From the NCBI RefSeq assembly GCF_014698825.1, contig NZ_JACJTT010000015.1:44695-108694 (forward strand): DNA of 64,000 nt, in the 5' to 3' direction. A program made the position numbers and the translations under genes. The notes under the pieces were generated by a model. It made no database searches, was not told where the DNA came from, and saw nothing but the letters and a program-made list of their open reading frames with translations. Origin of the DNA: Richelia sinica FACHB-800 (GTDB lineage: Bacteria; Cyanobacteriota; Cyanobacteriia; Cyanobacteriales; Nostocaceae). Below are positions 16,592 through 24,911 of this stretch, in pieces. How positions within the stretch are numbered: position 1 is the stretch's first letter; each line of letters begins with the position of its first letter.

Positions 16592-18538
16592 TTAGTTTTC
16601 AGCCAACCAAGCTTGGAACATCAGCACATCCCAGAGATAATACTGCCAATTGCGTTCGCCTCTTTGATGCTCATCCCACTTTTGCCGAATTGGTTGAGGA
16701 TGAAAATATCCTTCTCGTCGTAATCGAGACTCGTCAAGCAAATCTTCTGCCCAGTCCTGTAAAGGCCCACGTAACCAGCTATCAATGGGAATACCGAAGC
16801 CCATTTTTGGTCGCTCTATTAGTTTTTTAGGTACATACTTATACAGAACTTGCCGTAATAACCACTTGCCTTGATTACCACGTATTTTCATTGATAAGGG
16901 GATTTGCCAAGCAAATTCTACAACACGATGATCTAAAAAGGGTATACGACTTTCAAGACTCACACCCATACTGGCACGATCTACTTTTACTAATATGTCA
17001 CCTGGTAAATAGCTTATTAAATCCAAGAACATCATACATTCTGTAAAATCTGATAAACTTGCCCATAAATTGGGATGGCTTAAGACTGTGGTAAGTTCGG
17101 AACTACCAATAACAAATGCCTCGTGTGGTTGCCAATGGGACACCAAATCCGCATACATAATATCGGGTTTAGGAACTGCTAAAATGCTTGCTAATTTATG
17201 TAAGTTATCACCGGAAACTGCTAGTTTAAGCTTTGTTGACAACATGGCATCTACAGTCGCAACACCTTGATTCCAAGCCTTAGGGGAAACACTTGTTAAA
17301 ACTTTTGCTGTAAAATAACGAACTGCTTTCGGTATCCAGCCTATGTTGTGCCAAATACTACGTCCCCAAAAATAGCGATTATATCCAGCAAATAATTCAT
17401 CACCCGCATCACCAGAAAGAGTGACTGTAACATGATGTCTGGCAAGTTGAGAGACTAAAAATGTAGAAATTTGGCAAGAATCGGAAAATGGCTCGTCATA
17501 TAAACTTGGTAGTTTGGGTATGACTGCTAGTGCTTCATTTGAGGTTACATAAAGTTCTGTATGATCTGTACCCAAATACTGTGCCACAGCTTTAGCATAT
17601 TCAGCTTCATTGTAATCTTGTTCGTGAAAACCGATACTGAAAGTTTTTATAGGTTGCAGACTTTGAGCCTGCATTAAAGCTACAATGGTAGAAGAGTCTA
17701 TACCTCCCGAAAGGAAAGCACCTAAAGGTACATCTGCAAGCATTCGTATTCTTACCGCATCCTTTAGGAGTGCTTCTAAGTGTACTATAGCTTCATTTTC
17801 TGAGCCTGTGAAGGGATAAGCAACACCTGATTCTGCGGCAATTTTTGCAGACCAATAGGCTATCGGTTGGGGATGAATCGAGTGTCTATTCCAACTCAGA
17901 AGAGTTGCGGGTGGTAATTTATAGATGCCTTGATAGATGGAATAAGGAGCAGGAATATAAGAAAAACGGAGGAATAAAGCCAAAGCATCACGGTTAATTT
18001 CTGGTTGAAAATGGGGATGGACTTTGAAGGCTTTTAATTCTGAAGCAAATATAAAAGTATTACCACACCAGCCGTAGTATAGTGGCTTTTCGCCGATGCG
18101 ATCGCGTCCCAAATGTAAAACCCGTTCTTGACGATCCCATAGAGCAAAAGCAAACATCCCATTAAAACGCTTGGTTGCTTCTAAAACTCCCCATTGGCAG
18201 AAGCTAGATAACATTACCTCCGTATCAGAATGTCCACGAAAGCTATATCCAAGGCTTTGTAACTGCTTTCTTAATTCCAAGAAATTATAGATTTCACCAT
18301 TGAAAACAATTACATACCGACCATCAGCAGATATCATCGGTTGATGTCCTTCTGGTGAAAGATCCACTATAGATAGCCGTCGGTGTCCTAAAGCGATTCC
18401 TGCCTCTTCATCAACCCAACTTCCACCATCATCTGGGCCACGATGAATCAGAGATTTACACATATTTTCGACTATATTGCCCATTTCTTCAGTAGGCATT
18501 TGTCTTTTAGTAGTAAAAAAACCAGTTATTCCACACAT
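16592..18538 (-). CDS. asnB: Glutamine-hydrolysing asparagine synthetase-type amidotransferase
   Basis: The 648-residue protein starts MCGITGFF, so the nucleophile Cys2 of class II glutamine amidotransferases is intact. The glutaminase domain includes HRGPDDGG, HRRLSIVDLSPEGHQPM and FNGEIYN (residues 1 to about 215). The synthetase domain has the PP-loop LSGGIDSS near residue 275 and LSGDAGDELFAGYNRY. In polysaccharide clusters AsnB-like enzymes often amidate uronic acids rather than aspartate. Here it sits between a beta-helix protein and a dehydrogenase remnant, which favours sugar amidation, but plain asparagine synthesis is not excluded. Confidence 0.88.
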   Translation of the reverse strand: MCGITGFFTTKRQMPTEEMGNIVENMCKSLIHRGPDDGGSWVDEEAGIALGHRRLSIVDLSPEGHQPMISADGRYVIVFNGEIYNFLELRKQLQSLGYSFRGHSDTEVMLSSFCQWGVLEATKRFNGMFAFALWDRQERVLHLGRDRIGEKPLYYGWCGNTFIFASELKAFKVHPHFQPEINRDALALFLRFSYIPAPYSIYQGIYKLPPATLLSWNRHSIHPQPIAYWSAKIAAESGVAYPFTGSENEAIVHLEALLKDAVRIRMLADVPLGAFLSGGIDSSTIVALMQAQSLQPIKTFSIGFHEQDYNEAEYAKAVAQYLGTDHTELYVTSNEALAVIPKLPSLYDEPFSDSCQISTFLVSQLARHHVTVTLSGDAGDELFAGYNRYFWGRSIWHNIGWIPKAVRYFTAKVLTSVSPKAWNQGVATVDAMLSTKLKLAVSGDNLHKLASILAVPKPDIMYADLVSHWQPHEAFVIGSSELTTVLSHPNLWASLSDFTECMMFLDLISYLPGDILVKVDRASMGVSLESRIPFLDHRVVEFAWQIPLSMKIRGNQGKWLLRQVLYKYVPKKLIERPKMGFGIPIDSWLRGPLQDWAEDLLDESRLRREGYFHPQPIRQKWDEHQRGERNWQYYLWDVLMFQAWLAEN

Positions 18539-18541
18539 TGA

Positions 18542-19885
18542 TTACATTTCTATAAAAATAGGTACTAAAAACTCTGGGGAAATATTTCCCCCACGAATAA
18601 TTAACCGATTGTTGTTTGATTTTTGGTCTTCGCGCAGATATATCGCATAAATTTTATCTGTTTTTTGAATATTTTTATCTACGATGAAATCACAATTATC
18701 AAAAACTAATAGTTGTTTCTTCTGAGTTTTAAAACTAGGATGTTGCCACCAAATATCAGCCCCAGCGAAAAAATCATATGACCTATCTGTCATTTTTTTT
18801 GTAACGGTAAACTGACAGTTTTTAAAGGTAACATCATGAGGGAATAAAATCCTGTTTATGTAAGTATCGGCTGCACCAATTTTGAATTTAGAATTAGTAA
18901 ATTTCATTTTTGAATTCAGGCTGAAAATATAAAAAGGTGCATTGCTAGAAACGATATTATTACCGATTACTGTAGAACCTTCATCAACAGCAATATCAAA
19001 ATCACCATCAATTAAATTTAGATTATCAAGTTTAACATTTACTTTCAATGTTTCTCCATAACCTCGTCCATCAACTTCAATATCAATTCCAGTCGGGTCA
19101 ATTTTCCCTTTTGTAGTCAGATTATAAACTTCAGCCGACGAGTTTCCACCAGTTAAGACAAACCCACCCCGAAATACATCTATAGCCTGACAATTATTGA
19201 TTTTAACATCAACATTTGTATATACAGAAATTCCATCAGCAACTCCATTTTTTAAAATGCAATCTTCAATAAATACTTGCAATTTTCCAGGAAATTTCGG
19301 GTCAGCAGTCAAGAATATAAGATGTGCTTGTTCTAATTCATATTTTTTGTAATCACCTTGATTCTGGCTATTACCATCAAATGTAAACCCGCGAATAATT
19401 AAAGGTTGAGAATTTTCTTGACCAGCATAATTAGTTGTGAAAGTTCTCGTCCATTTTTCTTGTTTGTCTGGTCGTTTAATAGTTGCTCTATATCCCTGAT
19501 AGATAATGTTGTCTTTGAGGATTACAGAGGTAACTATATAAACCCCTTGAGGAAATAATATTACTCCTCCTCCTTGGCGATGAATTGTATTTATTGCCTT
19601 TTGAATTGCGTGAGTATCGTCAGTAGCACCATCGCCTTTAGCACCAAAACTTTTAACAGATACAATCTTTTTTTTATCTTCATCCAATATTTTTATACTA
19701 TGTAATTTATTGTCATTTTTAGAGGTTATAGATTTATTCGCTAGAAAATAAACTTGGGGTTTAGACATGGTAGTTAATAGGCTAAAGTAGATGTGCTGTA
19801 TGACTATCAAGATTAAGAAGCTACAAAACAGCCAAGCATAAAATTTGCCGAAAAATAACTTAGCTAATTTTCTATAAATCAACAT
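18542..19885 (-). CDS. Membrane-anchored right-handed beta-helix protein (pectate lyase/GH28-like)
   Basis: The 447-residue protein has one N-terminal membrane anchor (about residues 13-36), so the rest lies outside the membrane. The beta-helix begins with VKSFGAKGDGATDDTHAIQKAI, the hallmark of the Pectate_lyase_3 family, and continues with repeated short strands. Such proteins in Wzy clusters are usually lyases or hydrolases that trim or modify the polymer. I see no certain catalytic residues. It ends 4 bp before asnB starts, so the two are translationally close. Confidence 0.75.
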   Translation of the reverse strand: MLIYRKLAKLFFGKFYAWLFCSFLILIVIQHIYFSLLTTMSKPQVYFLANKSITSKNDNKLHSIKILDEDKKKIVSVKSFGAKGDGATDDTHAIQKAINTIHRQGGGVILFPQGVYIVTSVILKDNIIYQGYRATIKRPDKQEKWTRTFTTNYAGQENSQPLIIRGFTFDGNSQNQGDYKKYELEQAHLIFLTADPKFPGKLQVFIEDCILKNGVADGISVYTNVDVKINNCQAIDVFRGGFVLTGGNSSAEVYNLTTKGKIDPTGIDIEVDGRGYGETLKVNVKLDNLNLIDGDFDIAVDEGSTVIGNNIVSSNAPFYIFSLNSKMKFTNSKFKIGAADTYINRILFPHDVTFKNCQFTVTKKMTDRSYDFFAGADIWWQHPSFKTQKKQLLVFDNCDFIVDKNIQKTDKIYAIYLREDQKSNNNRLIIRGGNISPEFLVPIFIEM

Positions 19886-19922
19886 AAATCACCTTTACAG
19901 TCTTATGTAAATTTTTATCAAT

Positions 19923-21131
19923 TTAATATTTATTTTTGGAACTTTGGTTAATTAAAGAATTTATGGATAGTAAATAAAACCAAAAAATTGGATGTCGTAA
20001 TACATAGTGAAAGGAACTAAATATCATTAAGCATATAACAGCAGCAAACATTATGAATGATTGCTTTTTCCACGCTTGCCAAGCTATCCATCCTAGTAAT
20101 GAAATATAGGCTATTATTCCCAAAATTCCAGAGCTACTACCCCAATCTATAAAAGTATTGTGTGCTTCAAAATCCAAAAAAGGTCCAGCCTCACCTGAAT
20201 GAGCACCAGGTCCAAGACCAAATAAAGGTGAGTAAGAAATTGCTATCATGCCATTTTTCCATAAAATTGTTCTTGCGCTTCCTTGATCACCTTCATCATA
20301 TATATTGGCAAAAGTACTATATATTTGCTGATAACCAAAATCAGCCAAAATTAAGATGATAATAGCAAATAATACCGCTATCATAGCTTGAATAAGACCT
20401 TTGATTTCTGATTTTATATATTTTTTAAATAAAAATTTTTTGGATAAAAATAAATATGATTCTAGAAATATACTTATAGTCAATCCAATCATCCATGCAA
20501 AAATTAACGCATCAGATTGTGTCGCTGTACCTAAAATAAAACACAAAATTATTAAAATTATAAATTTTAATTTTGATAAAATTTGATGACTAGTCTTGAA
20601 AAGATATAAAGAAAAGAAGGGGATTATACTTAATAATAAAGCCAATTGATTGGGATTCTTAGACCAACCTAGAAATCTAATCCCATCGTACCAAGTTATC
20701 AAAAAAGGCACAGAATAGGGAAATAAAAATAAACTGAATAAAGCCAACATCGAAAAAGAAATTACATAATCAATCATTTTTTGTGTTTGCGAATACAAAA
20801 AATCAGAATTAGCCAGACATATTGACAAAATAAATGAAAAGCCAAATGCAAAATAATCACGATACCATTCACTAGATTGTAAATTCATTGAGTCTGCTAT
20901 TTCTAAACCCAATGTTAGAGAAGTAAATGCAACTATCCAAAACAAGGACACTAATTTTAGAATTGGTGTAATTAAGCATAATTTATTAATTAGAAGTTTG
21001 ATTAAAGCTAATATTACCCAAAAAAATAGCATAATTTCACCGAGACCAATAGGAAGGCTTGGCAACCTTAGTTGAGTTGCATTTGTCAAGATTATTCCTA
21101 TTAATAACCAAAATTTTTCTAAATTTTTCAT
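19923..21131 (-). CDS. O-antigen ligase / Wzy-like polysaccharide polymerase
   Basis: The 402-residue protein is very hydrophobic, with about ten to eleven membrane helices. The large periplasmic loop contains RTILWKNGMIAISYSPLFGLGPGAHSG and then EAHNTFIDWGSSSGILG, the conserved region of the O-antigen ligase/polymerase family (PF04932). It would join repeat units flipped by the Wzx protein encoded at 23528. AT-rich and poorly conserved coding sequence is normal for Wzy genes. Confidence 0.82.
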   Translation of the reverse strand: MKNLEKFWLLIGIILTNATQLRLPSLPIGLGEIMLFFWVILALIKLLINKLCLITPILKLVSLFWIVAFTSLTLGLEIADSMNLQSSEWYRDYFAFGFSFILSICLANSDFLYSQTQKMIDYVISFSMLALFSLFLFPYSVPFLITWYDGIRFLGWSKNPNQLALLLSIIPFFSLYLFKTSHQILSKLKFIILIILCFILGTATQSDALIFAWMIGLTISIFLESYLFLSKKFLFKKYIKSEIKGLIQAMIAVLFAIIILILADFGYQQIYSTFANIYDEGDQGSARTILWKNGMIAISYSPLFGLGPGAHSGEAGPFLDFEAHNTFIDWGSSSGILGIIAYISLLGWIAWQAWKKQSFIMFAAVICLMIFSSFHYVLRHPIFWFYLLSINSLINQSSKNKY

Positions 21132-21148
21132 ACAAATAAATAATTAAA

Positions 21149-22012
21149 TCAGTTTTTTTGAACACAATCAGACCAAACTATATTCCATTTATTTAAGTTT
21201 TTTTCACTCAAAGGAGAACCGATACGATGCTTTAGAAGCTTGAAATTTAAGCGTGTGCTAATAGCAAAGATATCTACTAAAGATTTAGCAGCTTGCTCTA
21301 ATAATCCCCAAAATAAAAAATAATCTTTATCGGCAAATCCTCTATGAATTAGGGCTAATGCAAAATTATATCTACCAGTTAAAATCTTTTTTAAAGATAA
21401 TGATTCAACTCTATATGCCAATAATATCTTGGGAAGACAAGCAAACTTACTTGTTTTGTATGATCTTAACAATAGGTCTTGGTCTTCCATTCTAATAGCA
21501 TCTATTCGGTATTGATATTTAAGGAAATATTCTATTCTTCCTATCCAGGTAGGATGCGTCATGGGAAAACCAGACCAAGGACGAGAACATATTTGAGAAT
21601 GTGTTTCTTTTACGGTATCACTTCCTCTAGCCTTACCATCTTGATGAAAGACAATTACCTGAGTTCCTAAAAGATCAATTGTTGGGTTATTTTCTAGATA
21701 TTCCACCTGAGTTTGTATGCGTTCAGGAAAGGAAATGTCATCTCCATCCATACGCGCAAAATATTTGCCTCTACTCATAGCAATAACTTGGTTTAAGCGT
21801 GTTGGCAAATTTTGGTGTAATCCATCGGCAATTACATAAATCCGTGAATCATTAAAACTCTGAGCTATTTCTAATGTCTTGTCTGTGGAACCATCATCAA
21901 TTATGAATAATTCCCAGTTGTTGTAAGTTTGATTTAAGATAGAGCGAATTGCCAAACTGATAGTTTTTTCACAATTAAAAACAGGCATACCGATGCTAAC
22001 AAGTGGTTCCAT
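21149..22012 (-). CDS. GT2-family glycosyltransferase
   Basis: The 287-residue GT-A enzyme starts MEPLVSIGMPVFNCEKTISLAI and has ELFIIDDGSTDKTLEIA and the metal-binding FARMDGDDISFPERIQTQVE (DGDD as the DXD site). This is the classic WcaA/RfaG-type GT2 core. Inverting transferases of this type add sugars to lipid-linked repeat units in the cytoplasm. The C-terminal region is short and soluble. The donor is unknown. Confidence 0.9.
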   Translation of the reverse strand: MEPLVSIGMPVFNCEKTISLAIRSILNQTYNNWELFIIDDGSTDKTLEIAQSFNDSRIYVIADGLHQNLPTRLNQVIAMSRGKYFARMDGDDISFPERIQTQVEYLENNPTIDLLGTQVIVFHQDGKARGSDTVKETHSQICSRPWSGFPMTHPTWIGRIEYFLKYQYRIDAIRMEDQDLLLRSYKTSKFACLPKILLAYRVESLSLKKILTGRYNFALALIHRGFADKDYFLFWGLLEQAAKSLVDIFAISTRLNFKLLKHRIGSPLSEKNLNKWNIVWSDCVQKN

Positions 22013-22043
22013 GATATTCTCCTTTGTTGACTAAGTATCTAGC

Positions 22044-22172
22044 TTAATGATTTTGATTCTTTTTCTCCAGTAAATATAGCGAATCAAGGTAGAAGTTTTC
22101 TAATTCTTTTACATTGGTATGGATATTAAATGAGCTTTGCTCAACCAGCTTAAGAGCTTGTTTTACGGTAAT
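22044..22172 (-). pseudogene. C-terminal remnant of a second GT4 glycosyltransferase
   Basis: The minus strand reads ITVKQALKLVEQSSFNIHTN, then VKELENFYLDSLYLLEKK and a TAA. The intact GT4 just upstream ends ITQAEALRLVEQSQFNIQIR, then VQALENTYLQYAADIASHKK. The alignment is gap-free and clearly homologous, so this is the tail of a paralogous or exchanged GT4 gene. Nothing else of the copy remains; the rest of 22013-22303 is AT-rich spacer. Confidence 0.75.
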
Positions 22173-22303
22173 TCCTTAAAAAGCTATGCTCAAGGGATAC
22201 AATAACTTTCATAAGATATTCATTAACTCCCCTTTATAACTATTTGTGTTTGTTCCAACTAATACTGATTAGTACTGTCATAGGGATTAAGAAAAAGGGA
22301 TTT

Positions 22304-23461
22304 TTAGGCTTTTTTGTGTGATGCTATATCTGCGGCATACTGAAGATATGTATTTTCTAATGCTTGAACCCTGATTTGAATATTAAATTGGCTCTGCTCA
22401 ACTAGCCTCAGAGCTTCTGCTTGGGTAATTCTGGGTAAGGTATTTCTATGAGCCAGAATCACATCAGCCCATGTCGAGGCTGGTTGTGATAAAGCCATTC
22501 TATGTAGCAGAGGCTTAACTACATCGACTTCTTCTGTGATTGTGTCTGAAAACACACATGGTAGACCCGCAGACTGTGCCTCGTAAATCACACTTGCCAG
22601 ACCCTCGTAAAAGGATGGAAAAAGTAAGATATCCATAGCACCCAGCATCAGTCGGGGTACATCAGACCGCAGACCCGCAAAGATAACACTATCTGCTAAA
22701 TTCGATTGCATGACCTTTTGCTCAATCTCTGGTCGTAGCGAACCTTCACCTATCAACAGCAAACGCATCTTCGGTTCTTGCTGGGCAACTGCTGCGGCGA
22801 TTTCGATAAGAAACTGATGATTCTTTTGTGGATCAAATCTCCCAACGTGTCCAATAACGAAAGCATCCGCAGGTATGCCAAATTCAGCCCGAACAGCAAC
22901 CCTATCAACGCAATCATGGAATGGACTAAAGTCCCTAGCAGGGTAAAGAACCTGGCAAGGTAAGTTAGTTTCCCAAGTAGAGCCGAATAGAGATGCGGCG
23001 GCTTTCCGACTACAGCTCAGACGAAAATTTGCATAACAAGCAATCCACCGTTTCATCAAACTTATATAAAAACGTCGATAGATGCCAGCCTGAGCATCAA
23101 CTGGAGAGCTATCGAGATGACTGTGGGCGATGCGAATAGGCACACCAACTTGTTGTGCTATGCGTAGGACATAGCCACTTAAGTGATGAATATGACTGTG
23201 GACAATATCATACGGTCCATAATTACGTAGGATTTGCTTGAGATTAAAGTCATAATTCCAAGGTAAGGAGGGATAATTACAAGGGATGATTTTGCTGCCT
23301 AAAGCACGAATTTCGTCATCATAAGCACAGGGTTGCGTAGTGTGAACGAGGAAATCCATTTGAAAGCGATCGCGATCAATCAATCGCAAGGTTTGTATTT
23401 CTGTGGTTTCACTACCAGCTTTCACCATACCGCCAAAAACATGCAGAATGCGTAATGCCAT
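22304..23461 (-). CDS. GT4-family glycosyltransferase
   Basis: The 385-residue enzyme has the GT-B pattern of capsular GT4 proteins. LRILHVFGGMVKAGSETTEI is at the N-terminus. DIVHSHIHHLSGYVLRIAQ follows, then IGHVGRFDPQKNHQFLIEI in the donor lobe and EGLASVIYEAQSAGLPCVF containing the EX7E motif. The N-terminus resembles EpsF/CapM-like transferases. It acts on lipid-linked oligosaccharide in the cytoplasm. A decayed copy of its C-terminus lies immediately downstream. Confidence 0.9.
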   Translation of the reverse strand: MALRILHVFGGMVKAGSETTEIQTLRLIDRDRFQMDFLVHTTQPCAYDDEIRALGSKIIPCNYPSLPWNYDFNLKQILRNYGPYDIVHSHIHHLSGYVLRIAQQVGVPIRIAHSHLDSSPVDAQAGIYRRFYISLMKRWIACYANFRLSCSRKAAASLFGSTWETNLPCQVLYPARDFSPFHDCVDRVAVRAEFGIPADAFVIGHVGRFDPQKNHQFLIEIAAAVAQQEPKMRLLLIGEGSLRPEIEQKVMQSNLADSVIFAGLRSDVPRLMLGAMDILLFPSFYEGLASVIYEAQSAGLPCVFSDTITEEVDVVKPLLHRMALSQPASTWADVILAHRNTLPRITQAEALRLVEQSQFNIQIRVQALENTYLQYAADIASHKKA

Positions 23462-23527
23462 AATTTGAACTCACTTTAATTGATGTTAATGAGATAAAAA
23501 CTTGAAATTCTATCAAGATAGAGCGGG

Positions 23528-24811
23528 CTATGGCAGATTTTTTGTAGCCAAAGCATGAGCATTGTTGTTTTGATTTTTTAGTTGAGATAGTGCATGAATA
23601 GTGACTCCTAAATTTATAACTGCATTCATAACAGTTGCAATCAACAAGGCGATCACGGCACCTTGCAGTTTTAAAGTTGGTATTAACCACAAGCAAGTAA
23701 TAAGCAAGATAATGCTGATGAAAGCAGACCTATGCATTTGGATACGGAAGTATCTAGCTGCTGTAATCCCATAGCCGAGAAAAGAAGATATGTAGCCTAT
23801 TGCTGCTACGACCATCAGCCATACAAATAAATTTGTATGTTGGGCATACTCAGGTTGATAAAGAAGAGTCAGGATTTGCCTACTAGCAATCACTGATACG
23901 AACAAACCTGTGCCACCTAATAAGACTGCTAATCCTACCAACTTTAAAAGAAGTGTACGAAAAGCAATACTATTTCCTGCAACATAGTATTTAGCTAATT
24001 TTGGGCTAGCTGAATCTCCTAAAGCAAAAACCACCATATTTCCTGCCACCATCAGGTAAGCAATAGCAGCAAATATCCCTAATTCGCGCTTCCCCAAATA
24101 TTGTTCAATAAAGTAGCGGGGAATGTTGGAGTTAAGCGAAATTAGCATCATCACAAATCCTAGAGGTAAAGAAAACCATGTTAGTTTTACTAGGGTTCTT
24201 AGATGCCAACGAGGTAGGGGCATTTGATGTAACATCAAGACACTGCTACGAATGTCATAGGTCAGTAAAGCTACAGTCCAGGCAATCACTAAGCCGACAA
24301 CTCCCCAGACGACATTGCCCGATAGATACACTCCTAACCCTAGTAATAGTAGTGATAAAAGACCCTTAATCATCAACGAAATCGCATTGCGATCCATCCG
24401 TTCTTGTTGCTGGAGTAACCCGTAATATATATCACTGATTGACTCAATAGCCTTGGCTAAACCTACTAACAAAATCACCAGTGATGTTTCCCAGTCATAG
24501 CTTGCAACAAAAGTAATAATTGCGATCGCCACTAAGCCTAACCCCGTTGCAATCAACCTTAGCCCCAAATAATCGCTGAATAAATACTGTTGTTGTGCAT
24601 CTGTTGCCTGGACAGTTCGCAATTGCAGATTTGTGAACATGAATACAGGTGCAGCTACCGCTAACCCTAAAGTAAACTTCCCTACCATTTCTGGACTACC
24701 AAGTTTAGCCAGCACTACTAGCATTCCCCACTGACAAGCGGCATAAATAAAATTGCCAGCGAAAGTCCAGGAAAAGTTGCGACGTAGTGTAAGTGGCTTA
24801 CTTTCTTGCAT
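23528..24811 (-). CDS. Wzx-type oligosaccharide flippase (MOP superfamily)
   Basis: The 427-residue protein has about twelve membrane helices. It starts with LRRNFSWTFAGNFIYAACQWG, the usual beginning of polysaccharide-transport (PST) family flippases, and has PEMVGKFTLGLAVAAPVFMF. It would flip undecaprenyl-diphosphate-linked repeat units to the periplasmic side for the polymerase. It is 100 bp after the dehydratase gene and 66 bp before the GT4 gene, on the same strand. Confidence 0.88.
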   Translation of the reverse strand: MQESKPLTLRRNFSWTFAGNFIYAACQWGMLVVLAKLGSPEMVGKFTLGLAVAAPVFMFTNLQLRTVQATDAQQQYLFSDYLGLRLIATGLGLVAIAIITFVASYDWETSLVILLVGLAKAIESISDIYYGLLQQQERMDRNAISLMIKGLLSLLLLGLGVYLSGNVVWGVVGLVIAWTVALLTYDIRSSVLMLHQMPLPRWHLRTLVKLTWFSLPLGFVMMLISLNSNIPRYFIEQYLGKRELGIFAAIAYLMVAGNMVVFALGDSASPKLAKYYVAGNSIAFRTLLLKLVGLAVLLGGTGLFVSVIASRQILTLLYQPEYAQHTNLFVWLMVVAAIGYISSFLGYGITAARYFRIQMHRSAFISIILLITCLWLIPTLKLQGAVIALLIATVMNAVINLGVTIHALSQLKNQNNNAHALATKNLP

Positions 24812-24911
24812 AAATTTGTGTGGGTTTTAATTTACCTACCAATTTCTGAAATACTTGGCGCAAAATATCTGTTTTTTAGCTAAACTACTTGTCTTGATAT
24901 TTATTCATTAA

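Noticed and set aside
23412..23696. 94-codon minus-strand frame overlapping the flippase and GT4 genes
   Set aside because: It is out of frame with two solid genes and has no domain.
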